Positions 8,177-17,471 are shown, numbered from the stretch's first letter. The stretch: 64,000 nt of DNA from DAOUTY01 sp964453665 (GCA_964453665.1 CAYVQT010000004.1:21192-85191), one strand, 5' to 3'. The notes: generated by a model from the letters alone, not told the origin. Translations and numbers: made by a program.

Positions 8177-8812
8177 TCACCTGTAATCCCGGTTTTTGGC
8201 CAGATAGTATGTCATGCTTTGCAGGGCCAGTACCGGGTCAATCGATTCCAGACGCACGCCCTCAGGGGCGTTCGCACAGATTGGAGCGTAGTTCAGGATA
8301 GACTTAATCCCGCTCCGAACTAACTTATTGATAACTTCCTGCGCCTCAGTGGAAGGCACCGCAACAATTGCGATATCCACTTTTTTCTCTATTACACCTA
8401 TCTCAAGTTCCGCCATATCCTGAATTACCACACCACTTACCCTTTCTCCAATCACATCGCTGTCTTTGTCAAACGCGGCAACTATCTTGAATCCACGGGG
8501 GATAAAACCTCTGTAATCAAGAATCGCCCTCCCCAGTCTTCCGACACCGACAATTGCCATCAGCCATTGCCGGTCCAAGCCTAAAATCTGCCTCAATTCA
8601 TCAAGCAGAAGAGCTACATTATAACCCCTGCCCTGCCGGCCAAACTTCCCGAAGTAACTCAGGTCCTTCCTGATCTGATCCGATGACATACCGAAACGAT
8701 ATCCCAAATCCTTGGAATTAATGAAGTCGATACCGTCCTTGTGCAATTCCGTAAGCCCGCGGACATACATCGGCAGTCTCGATACAACTACCTCGGGAAT
8801 TTGTCTCTCCAT
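8177..8812 (-). CDS. rex: Redox-sensing transcriptional repressor Rex
   Basis: Rex is a homodimeric repressor that senses the NADH/NAD+ ratio and controls fermentative and respiratory genes. The 211-residue protein has an N-terminal winged-helix domain (VVSRLPMYVRGLTELHKDG and SSDQIRKDLSYFGKFGRQGRGYNV). A Rossmann fold follows, with VGVGRLGRAILDYRGF as dinucleotide-binding loop. Both segments are strongly conserved in the family. The gene converges on the ATP synthase operon and lies downstream of the amino-acid permease gene. No clear Rex operator (TTGTGAA inverted repeat) was found in its upstream gap. Confidence 0.93.
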   Translation of the reverse strand: MERQIPEVVVSRLPMYVRGLTELHKDGIDFINSKDLGYRFGMSSDQIRKDLSYFGKFGRQGRGYNVALLLDELRQILGLDRQWLMAIVGVGRLGRAILDYRGFIPRGFKIVAAFDKDSDVIGERVSGVVIQDMAELEIGVIEKKVDIAIVAVPSTEAQEVINKLVRSGIKSILNYAPICANAPEGVRLESIDPVLALQSMTYYLAKNRDYR

Positions 8813-8897
8813 CTCCTACTCCCGCGACAATCAATCAATGCTGTATTTTAAAAGAGGGCAATATTTAACGATGGATTTTATGCCCGAGGGAAAGCGT

Positions 8898-10415
8898 TCA
8901 TTTGGGCATGTTCACCATTTTATCCTCTTTCATGCGCTCACGCCAACGGTATATTAGATATCCGCCCAATCCAATACCCATCCAGCCAAATCCCACCCAG
9001 CGACTGTAATCTTGAACAACTATTATCACCAGCCATATGGCAATCGTAGCAGCAAGTCCGATTACAGCAGTTACCGGTATCTCATGTCCTCTTATCATAA
9101 TGTTCCCTCTAAGCTTGAACGGTCGGGCTAAATCAGGCTTTCTGATCCTCAGAGCTATAATTGAGGCATGTGCAAAGCCAAATGCAAGAAGCGAGCCGAA
9201 AGTATATAAACCGCCCATATTACTGAATATCTCCGTAATATCACCACGGAAAAGACCCGGGATTAGAATAAGAATCGCCACAACGCTAAAGACGATGATT
9301 GATACGTAGGGTGTCCTGAAACGGGGATGCACTCGTTGGAACGCGGATGGTAGCTGTCGATATGTACCCATAGAGAATGCCAGCCGGGATATGCCCATGA
9401 GCCCGGCGTTGGTAGCAATAAGTAGAATGGTAGCTGCAAGTATTGCCACCAGTGGTTCGAATATTGCGCTCAACCAAGGGTATGGAAAGGCGTTAGCGAT
9501 ACCCGCTACAGGGTCCCGAGCCCACTCTGTGGCCAGACTATCTGGCGTTATCGCAGAGAGGGCAACAACAGATACGCCTGAGAACATTACCAGGACCGTA
9601 AACATCATCATAATCATAGCCCGGGGCACACGTATTTGCGGCAAGCGGGTTTCCTCAGACATCTGCGATACAGTTTCAACCCCTGTGTATGCTAAAGCAG
9701 CAAGAGCAATCCCAAATATCAGGTTGGTTGCAGTCGGCCAGTTCCCGTTGCCAAACATATTATCGACCAGCTGTGAGACGCTGAACGCGATAACCCCCGG
9801 GCTTAAAAGAAGTACAAGTCCTATTATTACCAGCAGAGCCTGTACGCTCACATCCAGTATCGCCGCTCCTATGTTTACAAATGCGGTCTCCTTAACCCCA
9901 ATAACATTAATCACCGTTAGAAACAGTACAATCCCTACCGAGAAAAGCGTACCTATCCACGGGTCAGTCTTCAAAGGTTCCCAGAAGTACCCCAGGTATG
10001 GCGAGATGGTGAATGCTGAAATCGAGATAGTTACGATATAGCTTAATAGAAGAGCCCATCCAGCCGCAAAGCCAACGTGCTCGTTAAATCCATGACGGGC
10101 AAAGCTAGCCGAGCCCCCTGCTTCGGGGAACATAGTCGCCCCTTCCGAATAGGTAAGCGCAGTAAATACAAATAGGATACCTGCGGCAACCAGTGCTATC
10201 GGGGTAGCCCCCATAGCCACTAAGGCAACTATGCCTAAGGCATAATAGATAGATGAGCCTACATTACCATAGCCCGCGCTATAGAGGGCTGCAACGCCCA
10301 ACACTCGACGGAGTCTTTGCGTTGCCCCCCTGGGGCGACGAATAATTCTATCTCCTGGTTTCCTGTGCGGAAGCTCACGCAGTTGATCATGCTGCGAATT
10401 CTTTTTAAATTTCAA
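8898..10415 (-). CDS. APC-superfamily amino-acid permease
   Basis: This 505-residue polytopic membrane protein has about 12 hydrophobic helices after a basic cytosolic N-terminus (RRPRGATQRLRRVLG). The segment ALYSAGYGNVGSSIYYALGIVA matches the unwound helix-1 region (G-x-GSS-I) of the APC amino-acid/polyamine/organocation family. EGATMFPEAGGSASFARHGF and LAYTGVETVSQMSEET are further family features. The substrate cannot be read from sequence. The TTG start overlaps the end of gmk by 11 bases, so it is probably in the gmk operon. Confidence 0.82.
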   Translation of the reverse strand: MKFKKNSQHDQLRELPHRKPGDRIIRRPRGATQRLRRVLGVAALYSAGYGNVGSSIYYALGIVALVAMGATPIALVAAGILFVFTALTYSEGATMFPEAGGSASFARHGFNEHVGFAAGWALLLSYIVTISISAFTISPYLGYFWEPLKTDPWIGTLFSVGIVLFLTVINVIGVKETAFVNIGAAILDVSVQALLVIIGLVLLLSPGVIAFSVSQLVDNMFGNGNWPTATNLIFGIALAALAYTGVETVSQMSEETRLPQIRVPRAMIMMMFTVLVMFSGVSVVALSAITPDSLATEWARDPVAGIANAFPYPWLSAIFEPLVAILAATILLIATNAGLMGISRLAFSMGTYRQLPSAFQRVHPRFRTPYVSIIVFSVVAILILIPGLFRGDITEIFSNMGGLYTFGSLLAFGFAHASIIALRIRKPDLARPFKLRGNIMIRGHEIPVTAVIGLAATIAIWLVIIVVQDYSRWVGFGWMGIGLGGYLIYRWRERMKEDKMVNMPK

Positions 10416-11013
10416 TCGATCTCGCCCTTACCCTGCATTTCTCAGCAGTAATAATAGCCTCGATCTCAGAAACAGCTTTTTCCAGCTCGCCTTCATAATT
10501 AACAATCACGTAGTCAAACATAGGCAAGCTTCCCATTTCTTCCTCTGCAGCTTTTATTCTCAGCTCTAAATCAATGCTGGACTCGGTCTTGCGCTGCTTC
10601 AATCTCTCTTTCAACTCACTAATTGAAGGAGCAGCCACGAAGATGAATACAGCCTCTGGAAGTATTCTCTTAATATTAGCAGACCCCTGAACGTCAACTT
10701 TTACCACTGCATCTAATCCTTTACCCAGAGCCTGCTGTAAATCTTTTTTCGGAACACCGTAGTAATTACCATAGACATTGGCCCATTCCAGCAGCTCACC
10801 TTCGTCAATCATACGCTCAAACTCGGACCTGGATATGAAATGATAGTCGCTTCCATCTGTCTCCCCTCGCCTCCGGGTACGGGTTGTCACCGTCACAACG
10901 AAATGCAATGGTAGCCTCGATTTTCTCATCTCATGCAGCAGGGCATCCTTGCCCACTCCTGAAGGGCCTGAGATTACAATTAGCAACGGTCTTCCAACTA
11001 TGTTAAGCTCCAC
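10405..11013 (-). CDS. gmk: Guanylate kinase
   Basis: The enzyme phosphorylates GMP to GDP with ATP. The 202-residue protein has the P-loop GPSGVGKDAL at about residues 15-24. TVTTRTRRRGETDGSDYHFIS is the GMP-binding signature, and EWANVYGNYYGVPKKDL follows it. Length is typical. It starts with GTG and lies four bases after remA, the neighbour it has in many Gram-positive and Chloroflexota genomes. Confidence 0.95.
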   Translation of the reverse strand: MELNIVGRPLLIVISGPSGVGKDALLHEMRKSRLPLHFVVTVTTRTRRRGETDGSDYHFISRSEFERMIDEGELLEWANVYGNYYGVPKKDLQQALGKGLDAVVKVDVQGSANIKRILPEAVFIFVAAPSISELKERLKQRKTESSIDLELRIKAAEEEMGSLPMFDYVIVNYEGELEKAVSEIEAIITAEKCRVRARSIEI

Positions 11014-11017
11014 TCAT

Positions 11018-11302
11018 CTACTCCCTGTAACGCTTTGTCTGTCCCAGAAACGAGCCATTACGGCTGGCCTCTACCCTCGTAGCAATCGTCTTGGAACCAA
11101 TAGCAGTTAGAGCGATATGCCCGCTGTCCATAATAATGATTGTCTTTGTCCTTTTACCATTCGTCATATCAATCAGCATCCCCTGTCCTCCCGCATGCTC
11201 GACCAAGCGCTTAATAGGTGCTGAACCTGGCGACACAATAGCGACAACCTTATTAATAGCCAAGATGTTACCAAAACCAACGTGAATTAACTCCGTGTTC
11301 AA
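11018..11302 (-). CDS. remA: RemA-like (DUF370) DNA-binding regulator
   Basis: This 94-residue protein matches the DUF370/RemA family. It begins with ELIHVGFGNILAINKVVAIVSPGSAPIKRL and contains GKRTKTIIIMDSGHIALTAI, both highly conserved. In Bacillus subtilis RemA activates extracellular-matrix and osmoprotection genes. Its target here is unknown. It starts with TTG behind GGAGAAGGG. It lies between aroA and gmk, and the remA-gmk order is conserved across phyla. Confidence 0.88.
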   Translation of the reverse strand: MNTELIHVGFGNILAINKVVAIVSPGSAPIKRLVEHAGGQGMLIDMTNGKRTKTIIIMDSGHIALTAIGSKTIATRVEASRNGSFLGQTKRYRE

Positions 11303-11326
11303 TCCCTTCTCCTTTGTCTGTATTAT

Positions 11327-12616
11327 CTATTTCTCCGCACTGACCCGCTTCAGGTCCTCCCAGAATGTGGGATATGATATATCTGCTGCTTCCGATTTGT
11401 CAATCTCTGTTTCACCGTCAGCAATAAGAGCAGCCACACCGAGCATCATAGCCAATCGATGGTCTCCGTGGCTGGTGCAACTGGCACTATGTAGCCTCTG
11501 ACCCCCACGGACTATCATGCCGTCGGGATATTCCTCAACATCCGCACCCATCTTCGAAAGTTCCCTTACAGTCGCACTTATTCTGTCAATTTCCTTCACA
11601 CGGAGTTCCTCGGCATTCCTTATTACTGTTTTACCCTGCGCCACAGAAGCAGCCAGAGCTACCAGCGGAATTTCATCGATAATCCGAGGGATTAATTCTC
11701 CTCCAATCTCTACTCCCTTGAGCGGACTCGACCGTATCTCCAGGTCAGCGACAGGTTCCCCGCTCAATACATGCTCATTGCTGACCGTCAGATCGCCTCC
11801 CATCATGCGTAGAACATCGATAATGCCGCTCCTGGTTATATTAATACCCGTATCCAGCAATCTAATTCTAGCCTGATGATGGATAGCACCGGCAACAAGC
11901 CAGAAAGCGGCAGCGCTGATGTCCCCGGGTGTGTTTAAATCAACAGCCTTTAACGAACCTGGAGACAGAGTTATCGAATTCTCCGAAACATTTATCCTGG
12001 CTCCCATTTCCTTAAGCAGTCTTTCAGTATGGTCGCGCGAGTGCACAGGCTCCGTTATTATCGTATCTCCTTCAGAGAAAAGACCTGCGAGTAAAAGAGC
12101 CGACTTTATCTGAGCGCTGGCAACCGGAAGCTTATAGTGAATCCCGTGAAGCTTCCCTCCGTGGATAACCAATGGTGCCCTGCTATCATCCTGCCGGCCC
12201 CAAATGCGGGCACCCATCAGCCTGAGAGGTATAATCACACGGTCCATAGGACGTGAGCGCAATGAGCTGTCTCCGGTTATGATCGATAAGAACGGTTGTG
12301 CTGCCAGAAGGCCTGCGAGCAGGCGCATCGTAGTTGCGCTGTTTTGAGCATTAAGCACGTCCTCGGGCTCTCTCAAGCCCTTTCTACCACATCCGTGTAC
12401 AAGGAGCCTCCCATCATCGCTTTGCTCTATCTCCGCACCCAGCGCACGCAGACAATTTACCGTAGCCGAGCAATCGTCGGCTTGCGAGAAATTGCTGATC
12501 CTTGAATTTCCTTCAGCAACGCTGTTCAGAATTACAGCACGGTGGGATATCGACTTATCACTGGGAGGACGCATCTCGCCTTCCAGGGTACGTGCTCCCG
12601 TCACCTTCCGTTTCAC
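11327..12616 (-). CDS. aroA: 3-phosphoshikimate 1-carboxyvinyltransferase (EPSP synthase)
   Basis: The enzyme transfers enolpyruvate from PEP to shikimate-3-phosphate, the sixth step of the shikimate pathway. The 429-residue protein has GEMRPPSDKSISHRAVILNSVAEG near the N-terminus, LNAQNSATTMRLLAGLLAAQ (the NSGT-type region with NSAT here) and LRVKEIDRISATVRELSKMGADVEE in the second domain. The internal two-domain repeat is evident. NSAT instead of NSGT puts alanine where the common class has glycine. The end of tyrA overlaps its start by four bases. Confidence 0.94.
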   Translation of the reverse strand: MKRKVTGARTLEGEMRPPSDKSISHRAVILNSVAEGNSRISNFSQADDCSATVNCLRALGAEIEQSDDGRLLVHGCGRKGLREPEDVLNAQNSATTMRLLAGLLAAQPFLSIITGDSSLRSRPMDRVIIPLRLMGARIWGRQDDSRAPLVIHGGKLHGIHYKLPVASAQIKSALLLAGLFSEGDTIITEPVHSRDHTERLLKEMGARINVSENSITLSPGSLKAVDLNTPGDISAAAFWLVAGAIHHQARIRLLDTGINITRSGIIDVLRMMGGDLTVSNEHVLSGEPVADLEIRSSPLKGVEIGGELIPRIIDEIPLVALAASVAQGKTVIRNAEELRVKEIDRISATVRELSKMGADVEEYPDGMIVRGGQRLHSASCTSHGDHRLAMMLGVAALIADGETEIDKSEAADISYPTFWEDLKRVSAEK

Positions 12617-13476
12617 AGACCCCCCTCTTTGAGCCAGCTTTCCCTTGCCTCCTGAGCACGAGCAAGCGCATCTCCAAGACCTTCACCACGCTTATCAACA
12701 AGAGAACGGAGCTTCTTTAACTCTTCGATATAACGGTCAATCCAGTGTATGATCTCCTCACGATTGCTCAGGCATATATCGCGGTTCATATCAGGGTTCC
12801 CCGAAGCCAACCGCGATAGATCCCTATAACCCCTGGCCGCGAGCCTGGACATCTCCGGCCACGATGGACTATTCATCGTACTGGAAACGAATGCCGCTGA
12901 AAGAAGTATGGGCAAATGACTGATACCAGCCACTAAATTATCGTGCTCGCCGGCATCAATAGTAAGGGGTTTGGCTCCTATAGACCGCACGATACCCTCA
13001 AGCTTTCGCACCGCTTCAGGACTCGTTCTAGAAGTGGGAGTCAGGCAGTACACACAACCACGAAAGATATCTGGATCAGCTTCGTCGATGCCGGAAGTTT
13101 CTTTCCCTGCCATAGGATGCCCTCCAATGAAATCAGCATCACGCGGTAAATATTCATCCGCCCACTGCATAACCTTTACCTTGGTGCTGCCGACATCGGA
13201 CACTATACACCCTGATAAAAGGTGGGCGGATATCTCCTCAAGCACCCCTCTGATGGTCATGACTGGCGTTGCTATTATTACCAAACTCGTGTCTTTTACC
13301 GCCGATGCCATGTCGTCTGCTGCACTATCTATAATATTTTCCTTCTTTGCCCTGGCAACTATCTCCGAGCGCCTGCTGAATCCAATAATCTCCGCCTCGA
13401 TTTCTCCTGACTCCTTCAAAGCCAACGCGAGTGATCCTCCCATCAGGCCAAGTCCTATTATGGCAATCCTTTCCAA
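12613..13476 (-). CDS. tyrA: Prephenate dehydrogenase
   Basis: TyrA oxidatively decarboxylates prephenate to 4-hydroxyphenylpyruvate in tyrosine synthesis. The Rossmann loop IIGLGLMGGSLALAL is close to the N-terminus. GGHPMAGKETSGIDEADPDIFRG contains the conserved HPMAG-x-E substrate segment, and HLPILLSAAF follows. The frame stays open further upstream, but the TTG at 13476 is preferred. It follows GGGGGG at 13483-13488 and puts the nucleotide fold at residue 6, as in homologues; that gives 287 residues. It overlaps aroA by four bases. Confidence 0.9.
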   Translation of the reverse strand: MERIAIIGLGLMGGSLALALKESGEIEAEIIGFSRRSEIVARAKKENIIDSAADDMASAVKDTSLVIIATPVMTIRGVLEEISAHLLSGCIVSDVGSTKVKVMQWADEYLPRDADFIGGHPMAGKETSGIDEADPDIFRGCVYCLTPTSRTSPEAVRKLEGIVRSIGAKPLTIDAGEHDNLVAGISHLPILLSAAFVSSTMNSPSWPEMSRLAARGYRDLSRLASGNPDMNRDICLSNREEIIHWIDRYIEELKKLRSLVDKRGEGLGDALARAQEARESWLKEGGL

Positions 13477-13490
13477 TCTATCCCCCCAAA

Positions 13491-14186
13491 CTAGAATCCC
13501 TGCCCCGTAAAAAGACGCATAAACCCATCGACCGGCCGTATCAGTATATCCCATAATATTCCAGTGAAGTATCCTAAAAAGAGAAGCAATAATAAGAACA
13601 AAGGCCCCCAACGCTCCATTTTTGCGAAGGCGTAAGCCTGACGTGAGGGCAGTAGTCCAACAGCAACCTTGAACCCGTCCAACGGTGAAATTGGAATTAG
13701 ATTAAAGACCGCCAGTATCAAGTTAAAGAAGATTATATACCCCACTAAATCGGCAGCAACAGAACCCAATTCCCAGCCATCCACGTATAGATATCGTGGC
13801 GAATGCCAGTCTACAACCCCCGCTCTTACCAGCGCTCCGAACAACGCAGCCAACACAATATTGGACATTGCTCCCGCGATAGCCACCATCGCCATTCCTC
13901 GCCGCGGGTTTCGACCCAGTCGTTGATAATCTATAGGAACGGGCTTGCCCCATCCGAATCCAACCAGGAATATCATCAAGGTGCCCATTGGATCGAGGTG
14001 CTTGATAGGGTTTAATGATAGCCTCCCCATCCTCTTCGCTGTGTGGTCTCCCAGCAAGTAAGCTACTAAAGCATGGCCAAATTCATGTATTGTAATCGCA
14101 ACCAGCAAACCTACAATGACAATACCTACGAGATAGAAGAACAGCGCAGGATCATCTACTAGCAATCTGAAATAGCGAAGGAGCAT
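13491..14186 (-). CDS. Site-2-protease-family (M50) membrane metalloprotease
   Basis: This 231-residue membrane protein has the zinc motif HEFGH in AITIHEFGHALVAYLLGD (about residues 31-48). The second motif is NLILAVFNLIPISPLDGFKV with the ligand aspartate. The membrane layout fits the short YwhC/FtsH-independent branch of M50 peptidases, which have no PDZ domain. The substrate is unknown. It is the first gene of the minus-strand run towards rex, 14 bases before the start of tyrA. Confidence 0.88.
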   Translation of the reverse strand: MLLRYFRLLVDDPALFFYLVGIVIVGLLVAITIHEFGHALVAYLLGDHTAKRMGRLSLNPIKHLDPMGTLMIFLVGFGWGKPVPIDYQRLGRNPRRGMAMVAIAGAMSNIVLAALFGALVRAGVVDWHSPRYLYVDGWELGSVAADLVGYIIFFNLILAVFNLIPISPLDGFKVAVGLLPSRQAYAFAKMERWGPLFLLLLLFLGYFTGILWDILIRPVDGFMRLFTGQGF

Positions 14187-14257
14187 AGGTACGCCTTACC
14201 GCGCTATTATAGCATAGTTATCCTTCCCCTCAAGTTCAACCGCTTTAGCTGATGCAC

Positions 14258-14286
14258 TTGACAGCACATTGCTATGTTGGTAGACT
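14258..14286 (+). promoter_or_regulatory. Promoter of the small multidrug-export-like gene
   Basis: A perfect TTGACA (14258-14263) is followed after 17 bases by TAGACT (14281-14286), preceded by an extended TGG. The predicted start near 14293 gives a short leader before the ATG at 14318. No convincing ribosome-binding site is visible in that leader. Confidence 0.55.
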
Positions 14287-14317
14287 TCCCAGAGTTGGAT
14301 TCCCCTAAAACGATCAC

Positions 14318-14836
14318 ATGACCCTTGCCGATTTTCTCAAGGTGTTCTTTACCGCAGCCGCCCCTATCTCCGAACTCAGGGGGGCAATACCGCTCGCCAT
14401 AGTTGACCTGGAAATATCCTGGCAGCTTGCCTTCCTGGTTGCCTTCGCGGGCAACCTGCTGCCTGTACCATTCCTTTTGCTATTCCTGGGCCCTGTATCC
14501 AGGTTTCTAAGCAAGATAGGGCTATTTGAGCGCATACTCAACTTTATATTCAGGCTGTCGAGGCGTCGCGGAGGACTCGTAGAACGATATGGTACGATGG
14601 GGTTGGTGCTCTTCGTTGCCATCCCGCTGCCGGTTACAGGAGCCTGGACGGGCTCCATCGTTGCATTTCTGCTCGGACTGAGTTTCTGGCATGCCTTTCC
14701 TGCGATTGTTCTTGGGGTAATTATTGCCGGGGTGATAGTCACCACTCTGACTGTCATCGGCTGGTGGGGAGCCATAATTGCCGGAATTGGGCTATTCGCA
14801 CTAGCGATCCTCAGCTTGCGAAAGTATCGGCAGTAG
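14318..14836 (+). CDS. Small multidrug-export family (COG2426-type) membrane protein
   Basis: This 172-residue protein has about five membrane helices. The N-terminal AAAPISELRGAIPLAI contains the conserved P-x-x-E-x-R-G-x-I-P motif of the family annotated as small multidrug export protein. VAIPLPVTGAWTGSIVAFLLG is the second conserved half, which mirrors the VTT/DedA style of re-entrant loop. The export role is a family annotation with weak experimental support. It is transcribed divergently from the M50 protease gene and followed by an unrelated membrane-associated gene. Confidence 0.72.
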   Translation: MTLADFLKVFFTAAAPISELRGAIPLAIVDLEISWQLAFLVAFAGNLLPVPFLLLFLGPVSRFLSKIGLFERILNFIFRLSRRRGGLVERYGTMGLVLFVAIPLPVTGAWTGSIVAFLLGLSFWHAFPAIVLGVIIAGVIVTTLTVIGWWGAIIAGIGLFALAILSLRKYRQ

Positions 14837-14911
14837 AGTAATAAGTGCTGTTACCCGGCTTTACATCAGACACTAATACGCGTATCATTCGGTTTTGCAT
14901 GGAGTTGAAAC

Positions 14912-15400
14912 ATGGGGATTAATCTTCTAAGGGCCTTGCGCCGAAACCACGCTATAGAGCACGCCACTGCCACCGTGTTGACAACCAAGATGAAGGCAAA
15001 ACCAAGATTGGTCGGCAGAGCAACTACGGACGGATTCTATATCTATGGAGACGTCTCAGCCGAAGCAGTATCACAAGCCGCTGAGGAGGGACTTGCGAGA
15101 CTGAAGCACGGCGAACACGACCTTGCCGTATCGCCTCAATGTGGAACAAATATTTCCGTGGCAGTGCTGCTTGCCGGATTGGCATCTACGCTTATTTTTA
15201 GGGGTAAGCGGCAAAATAACCAGCTGCCCAATATGATTCTCGCCTCCCTCGTATCGATTGCATTAGCTCAACCGTTGGGCAAACTGGCCCAGAGATACCT
15301 GACTACATCATCCGATGTCACCAGTGTTACTATTTCGGAAATCATCTCCAAAAGACATGGAACACGCACTCGACACAAAATAAAAACTCTGCAAGGCTAG
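14912..15400 (+). CDS. DUF6391-like membrane-associated protein
   Basis: This 162-residue protein begins MGINLLRALRRNHAIEHATATVL. The R-x-H-A-x-E-H-A-T motif resembles the conserved start of the DUF6391 family, whose function is not known. A soluble alpha/beta region with YIYGDVSAEAVSQAAEEGLARL follows. Two hydrophobic segments lie at about 80-95 and 108-122. A ribosome-binding site GGAG precedes the ATG. Its stop codon overlaps the stem of the minus-strand terminator of etfBA. Confidence 0.5.
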   Translation: MGINLLRALRRNHAIEHATATVLTTKMKAKPRLVGRATTDGFYIYGDVSAEAVSQAAEEGLARLKHGEHDLAVSPQCGTNISVAVLLAGLASTLIFRGKRQNNQLPNMILASLVSIALAQPLGKLAQRYLTTSSDVTSVTISEIISKRHGTRTRHKIKTLQG

Positions 15401-15435
15401 CCATTATCTACAACTCAATAAAGCCTCGCAGAGTT
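15379..15435 (-). terminator. Rho-independent terminator of etfBA
   Basis: On the minus strand AACTCTGCGAGGCT (15435-15422) pairs with AGCCTTGCAGAGTT (15398-15385), allowing one G-U pair, around a 23-base loop. A T-rich run (15386-15379) follows. The plus strand lacks a T-run after the stem, so the terminator is directional. One stem arm covers the stop codon of the convergent gene ending at 15400. Confidence 0.75.
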
Positions 15436-15504
15436 CAATTTACGGTCTAACGATACTGGCACCTGACGCGCAGGAGCTCATCAATACTGGTAAGTCGCCT
15501 TCAA

Positions 15505-16506
15505 TCAGCCGGCAAGCAGCTCTTTAACCTTATCGATAAATGGAGGTAGTATCTTCTTGTAATCTCCAACCACACCATACTGACATACACCGAAGATATT
15601 GGCTTCCGGGTCTTTATTGATTGCAATCATGTTTTTCGACCCCGAACATCCAGCCAGATGCTGGCTTGCTCCCGACAGCGCTATCCCGATATAGAGTGTA
15701 GGAGTAACAAGCTTTCCCGTAAGTCCTACCTGGGTAGTCGCGGGCACCCAACCCGAATCACACGGCGGACGGGTCGCTCCGACAGCTCCACCCAGAAGCT
15801 TAGCCAATGTAATAAGCTGGTCGAAAGGTTCAGGGCCACCCATCCCCCTTCCGCCACACACCACTACCTCGGCATCCTCAAGCTTCACCCCTTCTACTTC
15901 TTCCTTTACCTTCTCCAACCATTTCACCCTTATCGCGGAAGCATCTAACCCGGCATCAAATGCAATTACCTCGCCTTTCCGGGAGTCATCCTTCTCCAAC
16001 GGCTCCATACATTTTGGCCTGACCGTTGCCATCTGAGGTTTAGTCTGCTCACAGACTATTTCCGCCAGAGCATTCCCACCGTATACCGGTTTCGTCTGTA
16101 CCATCAGTTTTGTATCACTATCGATCTTCAGTTCCAGGCAGTCTGTGGTCAAGCCCGTATCCAACCTGAATGCCAGCCTCGGTCCCAAATCGCGGCCTAC
16201 TGCATTCTGTCCCATTAACAATATATTAGGCTTAACCTGCTGGCAAAGCTTTTCCATCGCAGCCACATATGAATCAGTTACATAGTCCTTGAGCAATGGG
16301 CTCTCTATAACGTATACCTTATCCGCTCCGAAGCGTATAGCCTCCTCAGCCATATTGCCGACTTTCTCACCGATCAGAACTGCCGCCAGTTCTTCACCGA
16401 GATCGTCAGCAAGTTTCCTGCCGACTCCAAGCAGTTCTAACGTTATTGCTGCCAGACTATCATTTATGCACTCACCGTAGACCAGAACCCCTTTATCGTC
16501 AGCCAT
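15505..16506 (-). CDS. etfA: Electron transfer flavoprotein alpha subunit
   Basis: EtfA (333 residues) carries the redox FAD of the EtfAB heterodimer, which passes electrons between flavin dehydrogenases and the quinone pool. The N-terminal domain ends near residue 180. The C-terminal FAD domain has VVCGGRGMGGPEPFDQL, LGGAVGATRPPCDSGWVP and IALSGASQHLAGCSGSKNMIAINKDPEANIF, the classic FAD-binding signature. No acyl-CoA dehydrogenase or FixCX-like partner is adjacent, so the electron donor is not known. It follows etfB by 35 bases. Confidence 0.95.
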   Translation of the reverse strand: MADDKGVLVYGECINDSLAAITLELLGVGRKLADDLGEELAAVLIGEKVGNMAEEAIRFGADKVYVIESPLLKDYVTDSYVAAMEKLCQQVKPNILLMGQNAVGRDLGPRLAFRLDTGLTTDCLELKIDSDTKLMVQTKPVYGGNALAEIVCEQTKPQMATVRPKCMEPLEKDDSRKGEVIAFDAGLDASAIRVKWLEKVKEEVEGVKLEDAEVVVCGGRGMGGPEPFDQLITLAKLLGGAVGATRPPCDSGWVPATTQVGLTGKLVTPTLYIGIALSGASQHLAGCSGSKNMIAINKDPEANIFGVCQYGVVGDYKKILPPFIDKVKELLAG

Positions 16507-16541
16507 CTAATTTACCTCCTAATTGTCCTTCAGGCATTGCC

Positions 16542-17342
16542 CTATATTAGCTTTACCTCTCTTAGTTTAAGAGCCAGTTTAATCGCAGCATCCTCCTCAT
16601 TTTCCCCCTCGATCATCTCGCATTTGGCTTCCCGAACCGGGATAAACAATTTCGTCATCTTGGTGCGTGTCCCGGCGGCTCCTACTTTGGACGTGTCGGC
16701 GCTGATTTCCTGCGCGTTCCAGACGGGAACCGTTTTCTTGGCCGCAGCCATAATTCCCTTGAGTGTAGCATATCTTGGCTCACCCAGTTCACTGCTTATA
16801 GTTATAAGCACGGGAAGCGACACCTCAACGACTTCATAGCCGTCGGGCAGGATACGCTCCACCCTGGCTTTGCCGTCACTTATATCGATCTTCTTAGCAA
16901 CCGTCACATTAGGGATACCTAAATATTCAGCGATACCCGAGCCTACTTGGCCTGCGTCGAAGTCGCCTGCCTGCCTGCCACAGAAGACAATATCGTATTC
17001 ACCCACCTTCTTTATGGCCTGGGCCAGTGCATATGCACTGGATGTGCTATCCGAGTTCTCGAATGCACTGTCATTAAGCAAGAACGCTTCATCAGCACCC
17101 ATCGATAGCGTGTGCTTTAACACCTTCTCCGCAGAAGGCGCGCCCATGCTTAATACGGTCACTTTTCCACCAAGCTCATCCTTCAGACGAAGAGCAGCTT
17201 CAACCGCTTGCTCGTCGAAGGGACTGATTACCGGAGGCGTATCCTTGGCAGGGATAGCCTTCTTGGCCTCTGCGTCGATAGCGAAGGCCGAAGCCGGGGT
17301 CTCAGGGTCGGGAATCTCCTTCACACAGACGATCAAATTCAC
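16542..17342 (-). CDS. etfB: Electron transfer flavoprotein beta subunit
   Basis: EtfB (266 residues) binds AMP, or a second FAD in bifurcating forms, and docks the dehydrogenase. It begins NLIVCVKEIPDPE and contains ISPFDEQAVEAALRLKDE, GADEAFLLND and CGRQAGDFDAGQVGSGIAEYLGIP, all typical. I place the start at the GTG at 17342: AAGGAGG (17356-17350) lies seven bases upstream, whereas the in-frame ATG at 17348 would be one base from it and the ATG at 17375 has no such site. Whether the pair bifurcates electrons cannot be decided here. Confidence 0.93.
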   Translation of the reverse strand: MNLIVCVKEIPDPETPASAFAIDAEAKKAIPAKDTPPVISPFDEQAVEAALRLKDELGGKVTVLSMGAPSAEKVLKHTLSMGADEAFLLNDSAFENSDSTSSAYALAQAIKKVGEYDIVFCGRQAGDFDAGQVGSGIAEYLGIPNVTVAKKIDISDGKARVERILPDGYEVVEVSLPVLITISSELGEPRYATLKGIMAAAKKTVPVWNAQEISADTSKVGAAGTRTKMTKLFIPVREAKCEMIEGENEEDAAIKLALKLREVKLI

Positions 17343-17471
17343 AATCATACCTCCTTCGGCACCACGTGCCTTCATCTACACATAATTAAAGCTCTCTTAG
17401 AGCCGTATACAAATTTAGCATAGTGCACATAGAGTGTCAAGCAAACTGCCCCCCCGAATAGTGGCTTTTAC

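Noticed and set aside
8813..8897. Rex operator upstream of rex
   Set aside because: No TTGTGAA/TTCACAA inverted repeat could be found in the gap.
9391..10041. 216-codon frame opposite the amino-acid permease
   Set aside because: It is the mirror of a membrane-protein gene; Ser/Thr/Ile-rich composition is a by-product of the antisense reading.
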